64,000 bases of DNA from assembly GCF_000276665.1 (NCBI RefSeq), contig NW_004955402.1:5380823-5444822 (forward strand), in the 5' to 3' direction. Below the pieces are notes generated by a model that searched no databases, was not told where the DNA came from, and worked only from the letters and a program-made list of their open reading frames with translations. A program made the position numbers and the translations under genes. Shown here piece by piece: positions 20,821 to 32,224 of this stretch (position 1 is the first letter of the stretch; every line of letters begins with the position of its first letter). This stretch comes from Chinchilla lanigera (taxonomy: Eukaryota; Chordata; Mammalia; Rodentia; Chinchillidae).

Positions 20821-20840
20821 CGCACGGCAAGTGCCGTGCG
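20821..20840. other. Perfect CpG-rich palindrome
   Basis: CGCACGGCA (20821-20829) and TGCCGTGCG (20832-20840) are exact reverse complements around a 2-base centre. It contains four CpGs in a locally CpG-poor stretch. It is not within a recognised repeat. Confidence 0.8.
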
Positions 20841-21600
20841 CTGTGTCAGACCTGCAGATGCAGCTGCCAAGTCTTCAGGGTCCTGCACCTTTGGGGTTGC
20901 AAGAGATTGGAGGGAGGAAGAGACGTTACGCAGAGAATGCTTAGGACATAACCAGGTTGTGCCAGAACTGATGATACCGGAGAGTGGGGTATCATCTTCA
21001 CAGCTCCTGCCTGCGGAGCTGCAGAACAGGGGGAATGGCCCTCACACCTGCCCCACTCACCCTCCCCAGACTGCACCTCCCGGTTTGGAGGGGAGTTCCC
21101 AGAGCTCTCATGTACACCCTTCCATTCTTAGCTCCGTCTTCCCCTTTTCCCTGAGTTAGAAGTACAGGGGCTTCCCCTCCCCATGGCTACAGGGCCCCTC
21201 CGATAACACCGCTGCACCACTGCCCGCAGCCCTGAGACAGGTCCAGGAAAGTGTGGTTCTGTGCAGCTCTTCCTTCCACCAGGGAGTCGGGCTCTGTTCT
21301 ATAAAGAAACACCGACCATCCGATTTCTGTGCATATAAAGCATCTGCTGCTGGCTGTCTTCCCAGAGCCAGCCCTGGAGAAATTACAGAAGCAAGAGGGA
21401 AGCATGAATTCCTTTTCAAAAGTGAGAAAACCCTGGTTGGGTTGGACTGATGCGTGTGGGAAGCAGGTGACTACGGCAGTGGAAGAGATGAGGCAAAGGA
21501 GGGGAGTGGGTTCACATCGACTCCTTCCGGGAGCTGTCCCGAGGCAATCCTTGCCCTCTCTTTCTTCAACAAGACAGAAAATGAATAAATAAAAAATAAA
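20841..21600. other. No gene or repeat recognised
   Basis: GC-richer island between AT-rich L1 blocks. Frames of 87-138 codons overlap on both strands at 21156-21603 with no domain that I recognise. Confidence 0.4.
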
Positions 21601-23620
21601 CAAGAGAAAGAAAAAGCAGGGGGAAAAGTAGAATATGCGTCATAACCCCAGCTAAAATTCTAGAGAATAATAACTTGATGGGAAGGGACTCAAAAATATG
21701 TAATTTGCTTTTTAAAAAACTTTCTAGTAATGAGAAGATAAAGACATTATTGAATTTTTTAAATTAGTGGGGGTAAATTATCATGAACAATTAATTTGAG
21801 GTTAAGGACTAACCACAGGGGGAGAAAACTACAGTATTTAACTTTTAAACATTCAGAAGAGAAATTCAATCTAAAGAACGGTACAAAAGGAGATGAAAAG
21901 AAAAACAAAATAGAATATACGTACACTCGATCTTACCCAGAAGACTGAGGAGTGATAGAGTACATGTAACGAACCTGAAACAGAATGACAAAAACTGTTC
22001 CTAATAGTAATAAATAAATATAAATGGGTTAAACTCACATGTTAAAAGATAGAAGCTTTCAAATTGACTTTAACCGAAGTTAACAATACATTCTCTGCAA
22101 CACAATACTTAAAAGAAACAAAAGGCATAGAGAAAGGGTAGAAAAAGTTATAAGGGAAAAACTCAAGGCAAAAGAAATCTTAATATTTGACAGACTAGGG
22201 ATAAAAAATCTAAAGAGAAATAGGGATCTTGGAAGTAGAACAACAAGAAGACAGAGCCACTCATACATCCAAAGATTTCTAGATGCAGCTTTAAATGATG
22301 TCAGCAACAGTGACAGAACATAAGAAAGAAATAAAATAAGAATTTTAGCTTTCAACGAGTGCAGAAAGACTGGGTAAGAAAAATAATGGCCAAAATATTC
22401 CCAAACAGAAAAGACATCAAGCTACAGTTTCAAGAAGTTCTAAGAAAATCCTCAGAATAAATACAAACATCCATCTCAGTTATAGTGGAGAAAAACAGAG
22501 ATCAAAAGCAAACCCTTCAAACCATGTAAAGAAAAGAGGTAAATTATGTTCAACAGAACAGTCAGAGCAACATCGCCCTTCTTAATGGAAGCTGGAAGAA
22601 AATGCCGTGTCAACACAGGTGCTGAAAGAAAATAACTGTCCACCTAGAGTCCTTTATTAGTGAAAGTGTCTTACCCAATTAAAAGATAGTTATAGGGCTT
22701 TTAAACAGACTTTTCACAACAGATGAAACAGAAATGGTCAACAAGAATGTGAAAACATCTCGACGCTACTAAACATCAAGAAAATGAAAACTAAAGCCAT
22801 CATGAGATACCCTGGCCAGGATGGACAATTGTATCTTTTTAAATGCCAAAATGAACGCATTGAGGCTGTAGAGCAATTGAAACTCTCATAATTTCTGGTG
22901 AGAATACAAAATGACATAACCATTTGGGGGAAAGGCCTGGCAGTTTATTTTTTGTAGAACTAAACATACATTCATGTCCCAGCCATTTAATTTCTAGGTA
23001 TTCACTGAAAGAAATGAAAACACATGTTCACCAAAAGACTTGGACAAGAATATTCATAACAGTTTTCTTTGTAAAAGCCAAGAACTGAAAACAGCACAAG
23101 TGTCCACCAGTAAAAGACTGAGAAAGAGAACTGATAAATTCATACACTGCAGTACTGTTGGACAATAAAATGTAGTTTCTACTGCTATTTGCAGCACCAT
23201 GGAAGAATTTCCTAAACTTATGTTGCATGGCAGAAGCTTTCCACAAAAGAGTGCACACTGTATAATTTCTTCATGATTTTTCTCACTGTGTGTAAGCTTT
23301 GTCCATTTGGAAGTCAATGTACGTGGCACCAGCAACAGAAATACTGTGGATCTCCACTTAAAGATATGGATGCTAAGGTGTTGGGGAAGTACACTGATAT
23401 CTACAAATTACTCTGAAATGCATCCAAAATGAGGTGACGAAAGTACAGGTAAAGCTATGGATAGATACATTGTAAAAGGAGAGTGAAATGTCAGTGGTAT
23501 AATTTTGGTGGAGTTATAGAGGAATTCACTACAAGCATTTCAAAACTTTTCTGTATGTATGAAAGTGCTTATAATTCATAATACTGGAAAAATAAAGCTG
23601 GAGAAGATTATTAAAATTTA
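21600..23620 (+). mobile_element. Long, diverged LINE-1 region, plus strand
   Basis: 22590-22660 (CTGGAAGAAAATGCCGTGTC, GCTGAAAGAAAATAACTGTC, CACCTAGAGTCCTTTATTAG) matches a well known old-L1/HAL1 block. 22730-23580 follows the L1 3' UTR order: AACATCAAGAAAATGAAAAC, ATTTCTAGGTATTCACTGAA, ACAAGAATATTCATAACAGT. 21600-22590 is AT-rich and compatible but not alignable by eye. No ORF2 frame persists. Confidence 0.6.
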
Positions 23621-23960
23621 CTAAAAGCCATAGAAGATTTTATTATTCAATGGAGTGACATTCTGTACTTTCTTATGAGATGATATAATAGAAAGATGAA
23701 TTCTCCCCAAGTTAATCTACAAATTAAATGGAACTGTGATTAAAATTCCTGGTACATTTTAACTTAATAAACTTTAATTCAATTTTGTATCGAAGAATAC
23801 AGAGTCAAGAGTAACTAACTCAACATTCTAAAATAGTAGCACAGAAAAGAAACTTTAGCAGATTTCTTGCAATGTCAGAAGGACAGAGTGATACAGTAAT
23901 ACCCCTACCATAGATGACACATTCTGAGATCCCTAGGGACTCCTAAGACCTCAGATAGCA

Positions 23961-24422
23961 TGTGTCTAACTTTTCTTGTTGCTGAGACAAAACACCTGAC
24001 ACCCAAAGTTAAAGGAGGAAAGGTTTATTTAGCTCACACTTTGTAGAGGTTTCAGTCCATAACTGGCTGACTCAAGGGTAGGGTGGCATGGCAGAGGGGC
24101 AACAGTTCATGGTGAGGGAAAACAGCAAAACCAACAAGAGCAAAAGCAATGAGAGAAAGAGAGAGAGAGAAAGCAAGGAAAGAGGGACAGAGAGAGAGGG
24201 AGAGAGGAAGAGAGAGAGAGAGAGAGAGAAACCTTCTTCTGCCCATTTCATTTTATCCAGACTGCTGGGATTAGGGCAATGTCAATCCAGTCACTGGGGT
24301 GATCCAGCAATCACCCACCCTTAATACCAGCGTTGCACACTCTAGATCCAGCCACCTCCAGAAAGCCCATCCCCAGTGACTGCATGAGGCTTTGGGAGGA
24401 CATCCAGACACAAACCATAACA
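23961..24422 (-). mobile_element. Solo MaLR-type LTR inside a Tigger-like element
   Basis: TGTGTCTAACTTTTCTTGTT at the left and CATCCAGACACAAACCATAACA at the right are the two ends. Internal blocks are reversed forms of those at 9222: CAATGTCAATCCAGTCACTG, CAATCACCCACCCTTAATAC and GATCCAGCCACCTCCAGAAA. The (GA)n tract at 24157-24230 is the expanded CT-rich part of the LTR. The frames with Glu/Arg/Lys repeats here are translations of that tract. Confidence 0.8.
24157..24230. repeat. (GA)n microsatellite within the LTR
   Basis: Imperfect GAGA/GGGA repeat ending in an uninterrupted GA run. It explains the highly charged translated frames on the plus strand. Confidence 0.9.
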
Positions 24423-25249
24423 GCGTGGAATGCTATAGGATGTTGTTTTCTTTATAAACATCTACGATAAAGTTTAATACACACACTAGGCACACCAAAA
24501 GATTAACAACAATAGCTAATAATAAAATAGAACAATTATAGCAATGTCTTTGACCAAGAGTTATATGAATGTGGTCTCTCAATTGAAAGAGTCAAGACTA
24601 ATAAATATAAATATTTCAAACTATAAGTGATCACAGGTAACAGAAGCTACAGATAAAGGAAGAACCATGCTAACAACATGAAATGTCTGTGCAAGAGTAA
24701 ACAGACTGGCCAAACCAGAGAGCTTAAAGATAGAGTCACATGCACAGAGGAGACCGTGGACTATGGTGATGTCGCCTTGAAAATCTGCTAGGGAAGGCTC
24801 AGTTGTTCGGCGGGTGGTGCTTGGGCTGCTGGCTCTCCAACTGAGGGAAAGGGATTGAACCCATCCCCAGTAGCATCCAGCATGAATAGCTGGTGGGTTA
24901 GATGTGAAATATAGAAACTACACTATTATCAGAAGACCATGTGCAGGCTGTCTTCACTACCCAAGGACGGAGAAGGACTCCTCACACAGCTTAAGAGCCC
25001 CAGTGGCACATCCAGCTCTCCCCACTTCCCACTTCCCCTTCCCTGATGCCCTGGGACACTACCTTCTCCCCACCACATTGGCTTGGGAGTGCAGACACTT
25101 GAGGCTCACACATCCGTCATTTCAATAACCGGTCTCACAGAATCCCAGTTCACAATGAGCTACAGCACTCTGATACATTGTGTGTTTATTTTAAAAACAG
25201 AGTACTGGCATTATACATAAAATTCATAAATTATCTTGTACATTGTCAG

Positions 25250-25703
25250 CTGACACAGCTACCCACAGAGGACTGCTTCCAGTATCCCCTGTAAATATCA
25301 AAACTGGGAGATGCTCAAGTCCCTCATAGAAATTGGCATGGTAGTTGAATCAGAACCCACACACATCCATGTAACTTGAACCACTTCTAAATTAACTCCA
25401 ATACTGAACACAATATAAATGTTATGTGAAGGGGCTGGGGATTTAGCTCAGTGGCAAAGCGCCTGCCTGGCAAGCGCAAGGTCGTGAGTTCGGTTCCCGG
25501 TACCAGAGAAAAACCAAAAAACCAAAAAAAAAAATAAATAAAATTTAAAAAAAAATTTAAAAATAAATGTTATGTGAAGTTTTTAGAGAACAGTGACATG
25601 GGGTAAAAAACCTGTCTAGGCTGATGCAATTTTTAGAGAAGTATCTTAACTTGCTACTTGTTGAATCCACAGATGTGGACTTAGACAAGGAGGGCTGACT
25701 GTA
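25250..25703. mobile_element. Tigger-like DNA element split by an ID SINE
   Basis: AGATGCTCAAGTCCCTCATA, AAATTGGCATGGTAGTTGAA, AACACAATATAAATG and the terminal TGAATCCACAGATGTGGAC followed by GGAGGGCTGACTGTA match a Tigger-family MITE whose end reads as CAGTCGGCCCTCC on the other strand. The SINE at 25432-25562 interrupts it. Confidence 0.65.
25432..25562 (+). mobile_element. Young ID-like SINE, 17-bp target duplication
   Basis: GGGCTGGGGATTTAGCTCAG, AAGCGCCTGCCTGGCAAGCG and GTGAGTTCGGTTCCCGGTAC: a tRNA-like head with recognisable A and B boxes, then an A-rich tail. ATAAATGTTATGTGAAG flanks it perfectly at 25415-25431 and 25563-25579. Almost identical to the copy at 32225. Not a functional tRNA gene: there is no acceptor-stem pairing and it has an A tail. 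Confidence 0.95.
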
Positions 25704-25789
25704 TTCCAAAACCTTTAGAAGTACGAACTTCAACATGCAAACAACAGATCTGCTTTTGTGATAAATTCGTAGTAGTAGTAATAGTAATA

Positions 25790-25862
25790 GTACCAGGAAT
25801 CAAACTTAGGACGTTGCACTTGACAGGCAGGCACCATGTCCCTGAGCTATACCCCTAGCTAG
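25790..25862 (-). mobile_element. ID-like SINE, older copy
   Basis: TACCAGGAATCAAACTTAGG, GACAGGCAGGCACCATG and CTGAGCTATACCCCTAGC are the reverse of an ID-like head. An AGT triplet repeat at 25770-25790 lies at the tail side. Confidence 0.7.
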
Positions 25863-25869
25863 TAAGTTT

Positions 25870-26930
25870 ATATATGGTTTGTTTTTTGCGTGAATGCATT
25901 TATGTATTTAACAAATTTTCAGGATTGAGCAGGTAGTATCTGTGTAATTAGGAGGAAAACATTTTTTCCTTAAATGGGCTGGGTGACATGAGGCATTATT
26001 CTGAGGGAGTATATGGCAATATTGTCCCAGAGAAGAGAAGAAGGTGGTGGTAGGCTGTGGGGAAGGAAGTTTGGGGCTTCTACTTCTTTTGTATGCGCTG
26101 CACTCCTGAACTTCACCATGAACACTCAGTAAAAGAGAATTGACTTAGCTTGTTGACCCTGAAATCATGCCTGCTAGCATCTCATAGACTGCAAAAGAGT
26201 GAACTTACCTGGAAATGTGCACTTTTATTTTTTCAAAGTCTAGCAAATACACATGCTTGCGTGCACACGTATGCACTCACACACTCAGGCAAACACAAAC
26301 ACGTACATGCACCTTCACCCCCTGGATGCTGGGCCCTGTGGATCTGTGCTGATGATCATGGACCATTAGTACTGCAGGGGCTTCCACCCACCAGCCTTCA
26401 TTCCTGGGAGGACCTGGGAGCAGAAGGGTGTGGCTTCACCCTACTAAAACATTGCTTTCTTAGGTGAGCTCTGTCCTTGCAAAATACATGCATACAATTC
26501 AATGTAAAATATTAAGGGTCACTTACTGATTTCTAACTCTGAGCTCTCATGTTTTGGGAGGTCCTTATTATCAGAGGTGAAATCTGACAGGCAACTCCTA
26601 AATCAATGATTACATGATCGGCGTTGGTGTCAAATATGCAGCATCCTAAGGCGGAGGCTCGTTAGCTCCGGAGTTGGGCGAATGAAGATCAATCCATACA
26701 CGAATGATGTTTTTTTACAATAAAGATTTTGTTTTCAGTTTGGATTGATTTCCTTACAAATCTGCATTTTGGAAGTGGAGCCTGAACAGATGCTTTGCAT
26801 ATGTGGAGAGGTGGCGAGAATTAGAGGAAAGCAGAACTGGGTTTGCAACTTTAGGACACTTTTCACAAGATTGGGTAGCTTGCTATATTAAGTAAGCATG
26901 TATTTAGCACCTGTTTTAAAACAGCTCCTT
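25870..26930. other. No gene recognised
   Basis: 26250-26330 is CA-rich low complexity. 26600-26700 has several CpGs (for example GATCGGCGTTGG) and no repeat match, which is mildly unusual here. The 105-codon frame at 26150-26467 crosses the CA-rich tract. Confidence 0.4.
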
Positions 26931-26932
26931 GA

Positions 26933-27010
26933 GGCTGGGGGTGTAGCTCAGTGGTAGAGCACTTGCCTAACATGTACAAAGCCCTGGGTTCAATCCCCAG
27001 CACTGCAGAT
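26933..27010 (+). mobile_element. ID-like SINE, head only
   Basis: GGCTGGGGGTGTAGCTCAGT, AGCACTTGCCTAACATGTAC and GTTCAATCCCCAGCACTGC: an older ID subfamily head with only a weak tail. Confidence 0.85.
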
Positions 27011-27299
27011 GGATAGGAGAGAGAGAATAGAGTTGGTTTTCAGAAGCGGTGGTGGCCTCCCTTCCTCCAGCTTTTCCCTGCCTGCTCCTCTTCCTTCCTT
27101 GCTCTCTTATTTCCATCTTTCTGCAATTGTTTAAGACACTTCTGTGTGCATAGCAATGTGCACTCCTTTAACGATATAAAGAAGGATTCTTTCCCTTGCT
27201 TCCAAGAACATGGAATTTAATTAAATTGTGCATGCTCACATTCAACTGAAGTTAAAACCCGACATGAATGCAGCGTAAACACACGATGGCATTAGATTA

Positions 27300-27638
27300 C
27301 AAAAGAGAAGAGACGCTGCAAAGTAGCACAACTGAGCACTCCTACTCCTACTCAGACTCCACAACCCCAAACTTGTTGAGCCCCCGCATGACTCCGCAAG
27401 CAGAAAATTCCACACCATGAAACCTTGTTTTATGCACAAAATTATTTAATATAAAGTATAAAATTACCTGCCGGCTATGTGTAGAACTTGTACACAAAAC
27501 ATAAATACTTGCATGTTTCACTGTGGGTTCCATCTCTACGATAGGTCATTGTGTGTGTGCAAATGTTCCAATCTGAAATGATCAGAAATCCAAACCAATT
27601 CTGCTTCCAGATATTTTGGATAAGGGGTACTCAACCTG
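27300..27638 (-). mobile_element. Tigger-like DNA element, second copy
   Basis: On the minus strand it begins CAGGTTGAGTACCCCTTATC and continues through TAGAGATGGAACCCACAGTG and CATAGCCGGCAGGTAATTTT to ATTTTGTGCATAAAACAAGG. It is the same family as 17953-18262 but retains more interior and has an uncertain far end. Confidence 0.65.
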
Positions 27639-27639
27639 T

Positions 27640-28920
27640 GGTTTAGAATAAACAGAATGAAACGAATGACCTCTTCACAGCCCAAAGAATCGGGAGAGGA
27701 CTGTGAGCTGAAAGGGTTTTTCAGCTAATGAGCATCGCGGAGCGTGTAATGGGAGACAGAATTTGTGGTTCCTGAAATGACCGTGCTGAACACACAGGCA
27801 GGGTCAGGCCTTAGGTAGGGTGTGAGGGATGATTACGGACACAGTGGCAGGGAGCAGGCAGGGCTCACTGCCCAGGCAAGAGGCCAAGGTGGAAGTAGCT
27901 TGCCAGCCTACTGGGAAGCAAGCTCCTCCTGGTAGTGCTGGGCAGGTTTGCAGTGTGCCTCCTCTGCCCCTGAGACTGGGAATTCAGATGGACTCTGGAC
28001 AGGAGCACACTCCTTTGGGTTATGGCATCATACTTTAAAATGCCAGGCAATGCTTCCACAGTCTTTGTGGCTGCCTTTGCCCCTGAACTCAACTTGGCCA
28101 TCAGTAAGTAAGGGAAAGTAAGTCCTAATCTACTTCACTGAGTATCTACTGGACTCACGACTTAAACAGATCCAATCACGGAATCTGTGTTTTAATCTAA
28201 TCGTCTTCTTTGCACCATTTTTCCATAGTGATGCAAATTGAAAACAGTAATCAGGTTACTGGAAGTGAGAGACAATATATTTCTCCAATCTTTACCTTAA
28301 GTCATTTATTGGAGGAAGCCTAAGGGTAGTTTCAAGAAGCTATTAAGCAACCATGACAGCCTAAAGAAGATTACTAATTTTAAAAAATTTCCCTGATGTC
28401 CTATCTGGCCCATCTTAATAATATAAAGCAGTCTTGCATTAAATATCTAATTGAGTAAATTTTAGTCAGTCATAAAAAAGGTATCTGGAGATTTACTCCG
28501 AATATTTTATGCTCTTTAGGTAAACTGGAAAAGCAGCAAGCACAAGAATGCTACTGGAAATTTTCAAGTAAGCTTTGTAGAGCACACTGGGCACCAGTAC
28601 GCAGCCCTCAAAATGCCTGTGTGAGAAGTTATTCAGACTTGGAAACAGAAGGGAAACTGAGAGTTGGTCTCAGTCGCTGACAAACCTCTCACGTGCGATC
28701 GAATCCCTCAGAGGAGGCACGGCACATGGCCACCGTGGAGGGCACTGCTGCTGATGGATTGCCGCACACTTCCTGCTGAATCTGGAGTGCCCTCAGGATC
28801 CTTCTCAATACGATGCCGCAGCAGGCGCACCCCTTTATAAAAGTTGTCATGAGACAGAATCTATTTGTCATTTCCAACATCGATCCATATCTCTGTACGC
28901 ACAAATAGTGCACCAGCAAA
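27640..28920. other. No gene or repeat recognised
   Basis: Mixed composition. Frames of 69-78 codons only. No recognised repeat family or domain. Confidence 0.35.
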
Positions 28921-28922
28921 CA

Positions 28923-28955
28923 AAAATTAATTAAGAAATTAATTAAGTAATTAAA
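28923..28955. repeat. AATT-type simple repeat
   Basis: AATTAATTAAGAAATTAATT and its continuation: a self-complementary AT repeat of about 33 bases. Confidence 0.8.
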
Positions 28956-28984
28956 CCCCCTGGAGTTGGCAAACCCAGCCCAGG

Positions 28985-29475
28985 GTTATTTCCTTATTCA
29001 TACGACATCTGACAAGTATCTGCAGAACCCCCATAGGTGCAGGGGCTACAAAACTAAAGATGAGAGACAGAGTACCTGCCTTCTTGAAGCTTACAGCCTA
29101 ACATAGGAATTCTGACAGCCTCAGCACACATGTTATCACAGGTGAATTAATGTCAACATCTGATGCTAAAGAGTGTATGCAAAAGGTAGTGATAGAGATA
29201 AAGGGATGATGGGGAGCACATAACATACGCGTAGGTCATGTTTGGTCAAGGTGCTCACATATCAGCGATCTCATAGTTTGATCCGTTATTTCACAAAGCA
29301 GTCAGTTACCCTGCAGAGAGAGTGACATTTGAATGGATGCCTCAACAATAAGAAGACCTGGAAGAGAATGCTCTAGGCAGCACAGGGGCAAAGGCACTGG
29401 GGCAGGAGCACACTGGGCTGGGCGACAGCCTGTGGCCAAGTGGCTGGACATGGAGAAGCCCGGGGAGCAGTAGGA
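28985..29475 (+). mobile_element. Ancient interspersed repeat (family uncertain)
   Basis: GGTGCAGGGGCTACAAAACT, CTTCTTGAAGCTTACAGCCT, GTGACATTTGAATGGATGCC and GAATGCTCTAGGCAGCACAG occur in the order of a well known old mammalian repeat ('...GGAGCTTACA...GTGACATTTGAG...CATTCCAGGCAG...'). I cannot name the family with certainty; L2- or MIR-related is most likely. Confidence 0.45.
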
Positions 29476-29679
29476 AGTGGGCGGCTGAGATGGGTGGAGG
29501 GAAGCCACCCTGCAGGCTCCGGTGAGGAGTGCGGACTTCTGGCTGGTTACAGTGGAGGTCCAGGCTACATATTAAAGCCTGGACACTGGCTTGTGGTGCC
29601 CCTGGGAGGTAGTGGGACTTTTCAGAAGTGGAACAGACTGGAAGGAAGTTAGGTTACTGGGAGTGTCCTTGAGACAGAC

Positions 29680-29862
29680 ACAGAGACTAGCTTATCTCTC
29701 TCTCTCTCGCTCTCTCTGACTCTGGGCCACTGGTAAGCAACTCCCCCACCACACACTCCCGCTGCGATATTCTGCGTCACCATAGACCCAAAGGCAATGG
29801 TGTCAATCAGCTATGGAATCCCCCAAACCGGGAGCCAAAATAAACCTTCATGCTTATGAATA
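29680..29862 (+). mobile_element. 3' part of an MLT1-like LTR with CT repeat
   Basis: A (TC)n run at 29693-29717 is followed by CGATATTCTGCGTCACCATA, GGCAATGGTGTCAATCAGCT and GAGCCAAAATAAACCTT, the 3' half of a MaLR-type LTR with its AATAAA signal. Confidence 0.6.
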
Positions 29863-29869
29863 GTAACAG

Positions 29870-30585
29870 ATTAACAACACTATGAAAATAGAACAATTGC
29901 AACAAAATGTCATAATAAAAGTTCTATGAACCAATCTTTCAAAATATCTTATTATCCTACCTTCATCCACCTTATTTTAATTTTAATTTGTATTAATGTA
30001 CGTTTGTCATAATGATTACATTCCCTGGGGAGTCTGTGCATGGACGTAATACATTTTAACTGTTTTCTCAGCCTTTCCCTTCCCCTCCTTCCATCTTTTG
30101 GTCAACTTCTCGCTTGCAAAATATTTATCTCCCTACTTCCTATTATCTATTTTTTATCTTTATTTATATTCTGGGTTTCTCCTATAAGAGAAATCACACC
30201 TACAATGTGAAATGACCCAGATCTACATGATGACACAAAGCGAAGTGAAGGAAGCCAGTGCTATGTGGTAACTTTAGGCTACTACCGGGCTGTTCCTTGA
30301 ACACAAGCACTGTGATACCTTGAGAGTTGATCTGATAGCCATGACAACCGCTAGGTGACTGACAGGTAGCATACACACTAGGGGCCCACCAGACACACAG
30401 GGAGGAGTCACATCCCTGCTGGGTCAGAGTGGAGTGGTGTGGGATTTCCCCTGCTACTTGGTACGGTGTGCTATTTAAAACTTACAGAGCATTTATTTCT
30501 GGAATTTTTCATTGACTGTTATCAGACCATGGGTGATCACAGGTGACTGACCCATGAAAAGCAAAACCAGAGGTGAGGGAGACAT
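29870..30585 (-). mobile_element. Tigger7/MER44-like element split by an L1 tail
   Basis: 29880-29975 (AAAATAGAACAATTGCAACA, CAAAATATCTTATTATCC) and 30195-30585 (GATGACACAAAGCGAAGTGA, TTGAACACAAGCACTGTGAT, AGCATTTATTTCTGGAATTT, CATGAAAAGCAAAACCAGAG) fit the two ends of one Tigger-family element whose 5' terminus lies at the right. The family name is from memory. Inserted at about 29985-30195 is an L1 3' end. No transposase frame survives. Confidence 0.6.
29985..30195 (-). mobile_element. Short LINE-1 3' end inside the Tigger-like element
   Basis: AATTTGTATTAATGTACGTT, ATTACATTCCCTGGGGAGTC, the CT-rich CTTTCCCTTCCCCTCC and ATTCTGGGTTTCTCCTATAA align in order with the L1 end at 6218-6440. About 210 bp, minus strand. 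Confidence 0.6.
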
Positions 30586-30744
30586 CCACAGTCCAGGCTA
30601 GAGGTGACAGGACTGGGATGGCAGCAAGAGGTAGGTGAGGTTGGCTGGATTTGGCTTGCATTTGGAGTGCAGAGCTGGTGGCCTCGTGATAGTAAGGGTG
30701 ACCATTACAGCGCTGATAATCATAAGCACGACCCACAAGCAGTT

Positions 30745-30965
30745 ATTGTTAGTCAAATACTTGCTTTGTGCTGGGCCCGTTGCTAGGCAGTTCTGCACAT
30801 ACTGTTTATTTTGATTTGCACAAAAGCCTATAAAGTAGATAACTATTATTATCCAAACTCTGCAGATGAGAAAACAGCTCAGAAAAGTTAAGCAGCTTGA
30901 ACATATGGCCACTAAGTGGTGAAACGGATTCAGCATAAATGTCTGGTTCCAAAGGCAGAGGTTCT
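30745..30965 (+). mobile_element. MIR SINE, well preserved
   Basis: TTGCTTTGTGCTGGGCCCGT, TAGATAACTATTATTATCCA, GCAGATGAGAAAACAGCTCA, AAGTTAAGCAGCTTGAACAT and GTCTGGTTCCAAAGGCAGAG are the MIR landmarks in order across about 210 bp. Confidence 0.85.
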
Positions 30966-30969
30966 GGAC

Positions 30970-32210
30970 CATTCTGAATCCTGCCCACAAAACCCGGAGT
31001 GCACAGAGAGGCTACCATGTGGGAGGGACGCGGGAGTGGGCACAGTGGAGAAATGACCGTAGGATGCACACTAGAAGTGAAGAAGGGCTGGAGGGAAGGA
31101 CAGGAGGGATGGGAAATAAAATGGGACAAGAGCGCTGGCAGACTCCTTCAGCCACTGGATAACAGGAATGGAGCCACGAAACCCTCTTGTGTACGTGGAG
31201 CTTAGTCTTTGATTTTCTAGTTCCTAGATCAGCTACAGCTGGGCAGATACCAAAATGGTTCCTTGCTTACCCCACCCTTTCCCACTTGATGAACATGCAT
31301 CAATTTGTCAATCAAACAGGCATACCCTCACTCAGATACAACTTCCTACCCTGCCTTCTACTGGCCCATTTTCTACAAGGCTTGAATATGCCCACATGAC
31401 TTCAAGTCTTTTTCTCCGTTTCATAGAGTTTGCTGAAAGTCACACTAGATTTTCAATAAAGACCACATCACCGACAATGACATTTGGGAAGGCAGCCCAT
31501 TGATAGGTCTTTTGTCCCTTTTTGGGCCCTACAGAGTCACAGTGAGTTGGACTTAGACTTCTTCTGCATGGGCCTGCCCCTTCCTTCAGTGGGAGAAACA
31601 ATCGGATTTTAAGTGAGTTGCATCAGAAGGTATAAAGGAAAAAGGCCACTTGAAATAGGAAGCATAAACGCAAAGCTGATGCAGCCTCACAAAGAGAGGT
31701 GTCCTACAAGTGGCCACAGCTGAACATACCGTGGTGAGCACGCAGAAGCCCCCGCCTGCTAACGATGCGGGGATGCCTGGAAGGGCTGCCTCCCAGCTGT
31801 CTTTGGTCTTTCCTCTTGGAACTCGCCGGACATGGTATGATACGCTCTTCCTAAGGCAAGCGTGGTTTATCTCCTCTGTGAGCCCCTTGCTGCCATCTGC
31901 TCAGCAATGTCAGGAGGGATGCTGGGAGCGGCCTTGGGGTGGACGCCGAGGGGACGTCGTGTGAGCAGTTGGGGAGGTGCTAGTGACTGAACCCCACAGT
32001 GAAACAGCAGTGCATCGGGGTCTCTCTCTTTTGAGTAATCCTGTCTTTGTCCTTCAACAAGAGCGACACTCCAGGGTTTCGTTTACATATTACTAAATAC
32101 AGCAGCGCTCCTCTTACCATTTGTTTGCAAGCTTAGTGCCTTTCTGCTAGGACCAGAGAGGACTGCCTGAAGCTGCTTCCCTGTAGTATTCTGAGAAGTC
32201 TTCCTTAATA
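30970..32210. other. No gene or repeat recognised
   Basis: Mixed sequence with frames up to 107 codons (minus, 30806-31129, mostly over the MIR). Nothing that I can identify. Confidence 0.35.
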
Positions 32211-32224
32211 TGAAAACTAATGCG

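Larger units (their letters stand above)
23893..24665 (+). mobile_element. Tigger-like DNA transposon, nonautonomous, split by an LTR
   Basis: 23893-23960 (ACAGTAATACCCCTACC..., GGGACTCCTAAGACCTCAGA) and 24423-24665 (ATAAAGTTTAATACACACAC, AAGATTAACAACAATAGCTA, ATAAAATAGAACAATTATAG, ATGAATGTGGTCTCTCAA) follow a mammalian Tigger-family element. The same internal block recurs at 29880-29975. A MaLR LTR is inserted between the two halves. No transposase frame is visible. Confidence 0.6.

Noticed and set aside
24052..24324. Charged Glu/Arg/Lys frame and its Ser/Leu complement
   Set aside because: Both translate the (GA)n part of a MaLR LTR.
25432..25510. tRNA gene
   Set aside because: A and B box-like segments are present, but there is no acceptor-stem pairing, an A tail follows and target duplications flank it: it is a SINE. 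The same applies to the other ID-like copies.
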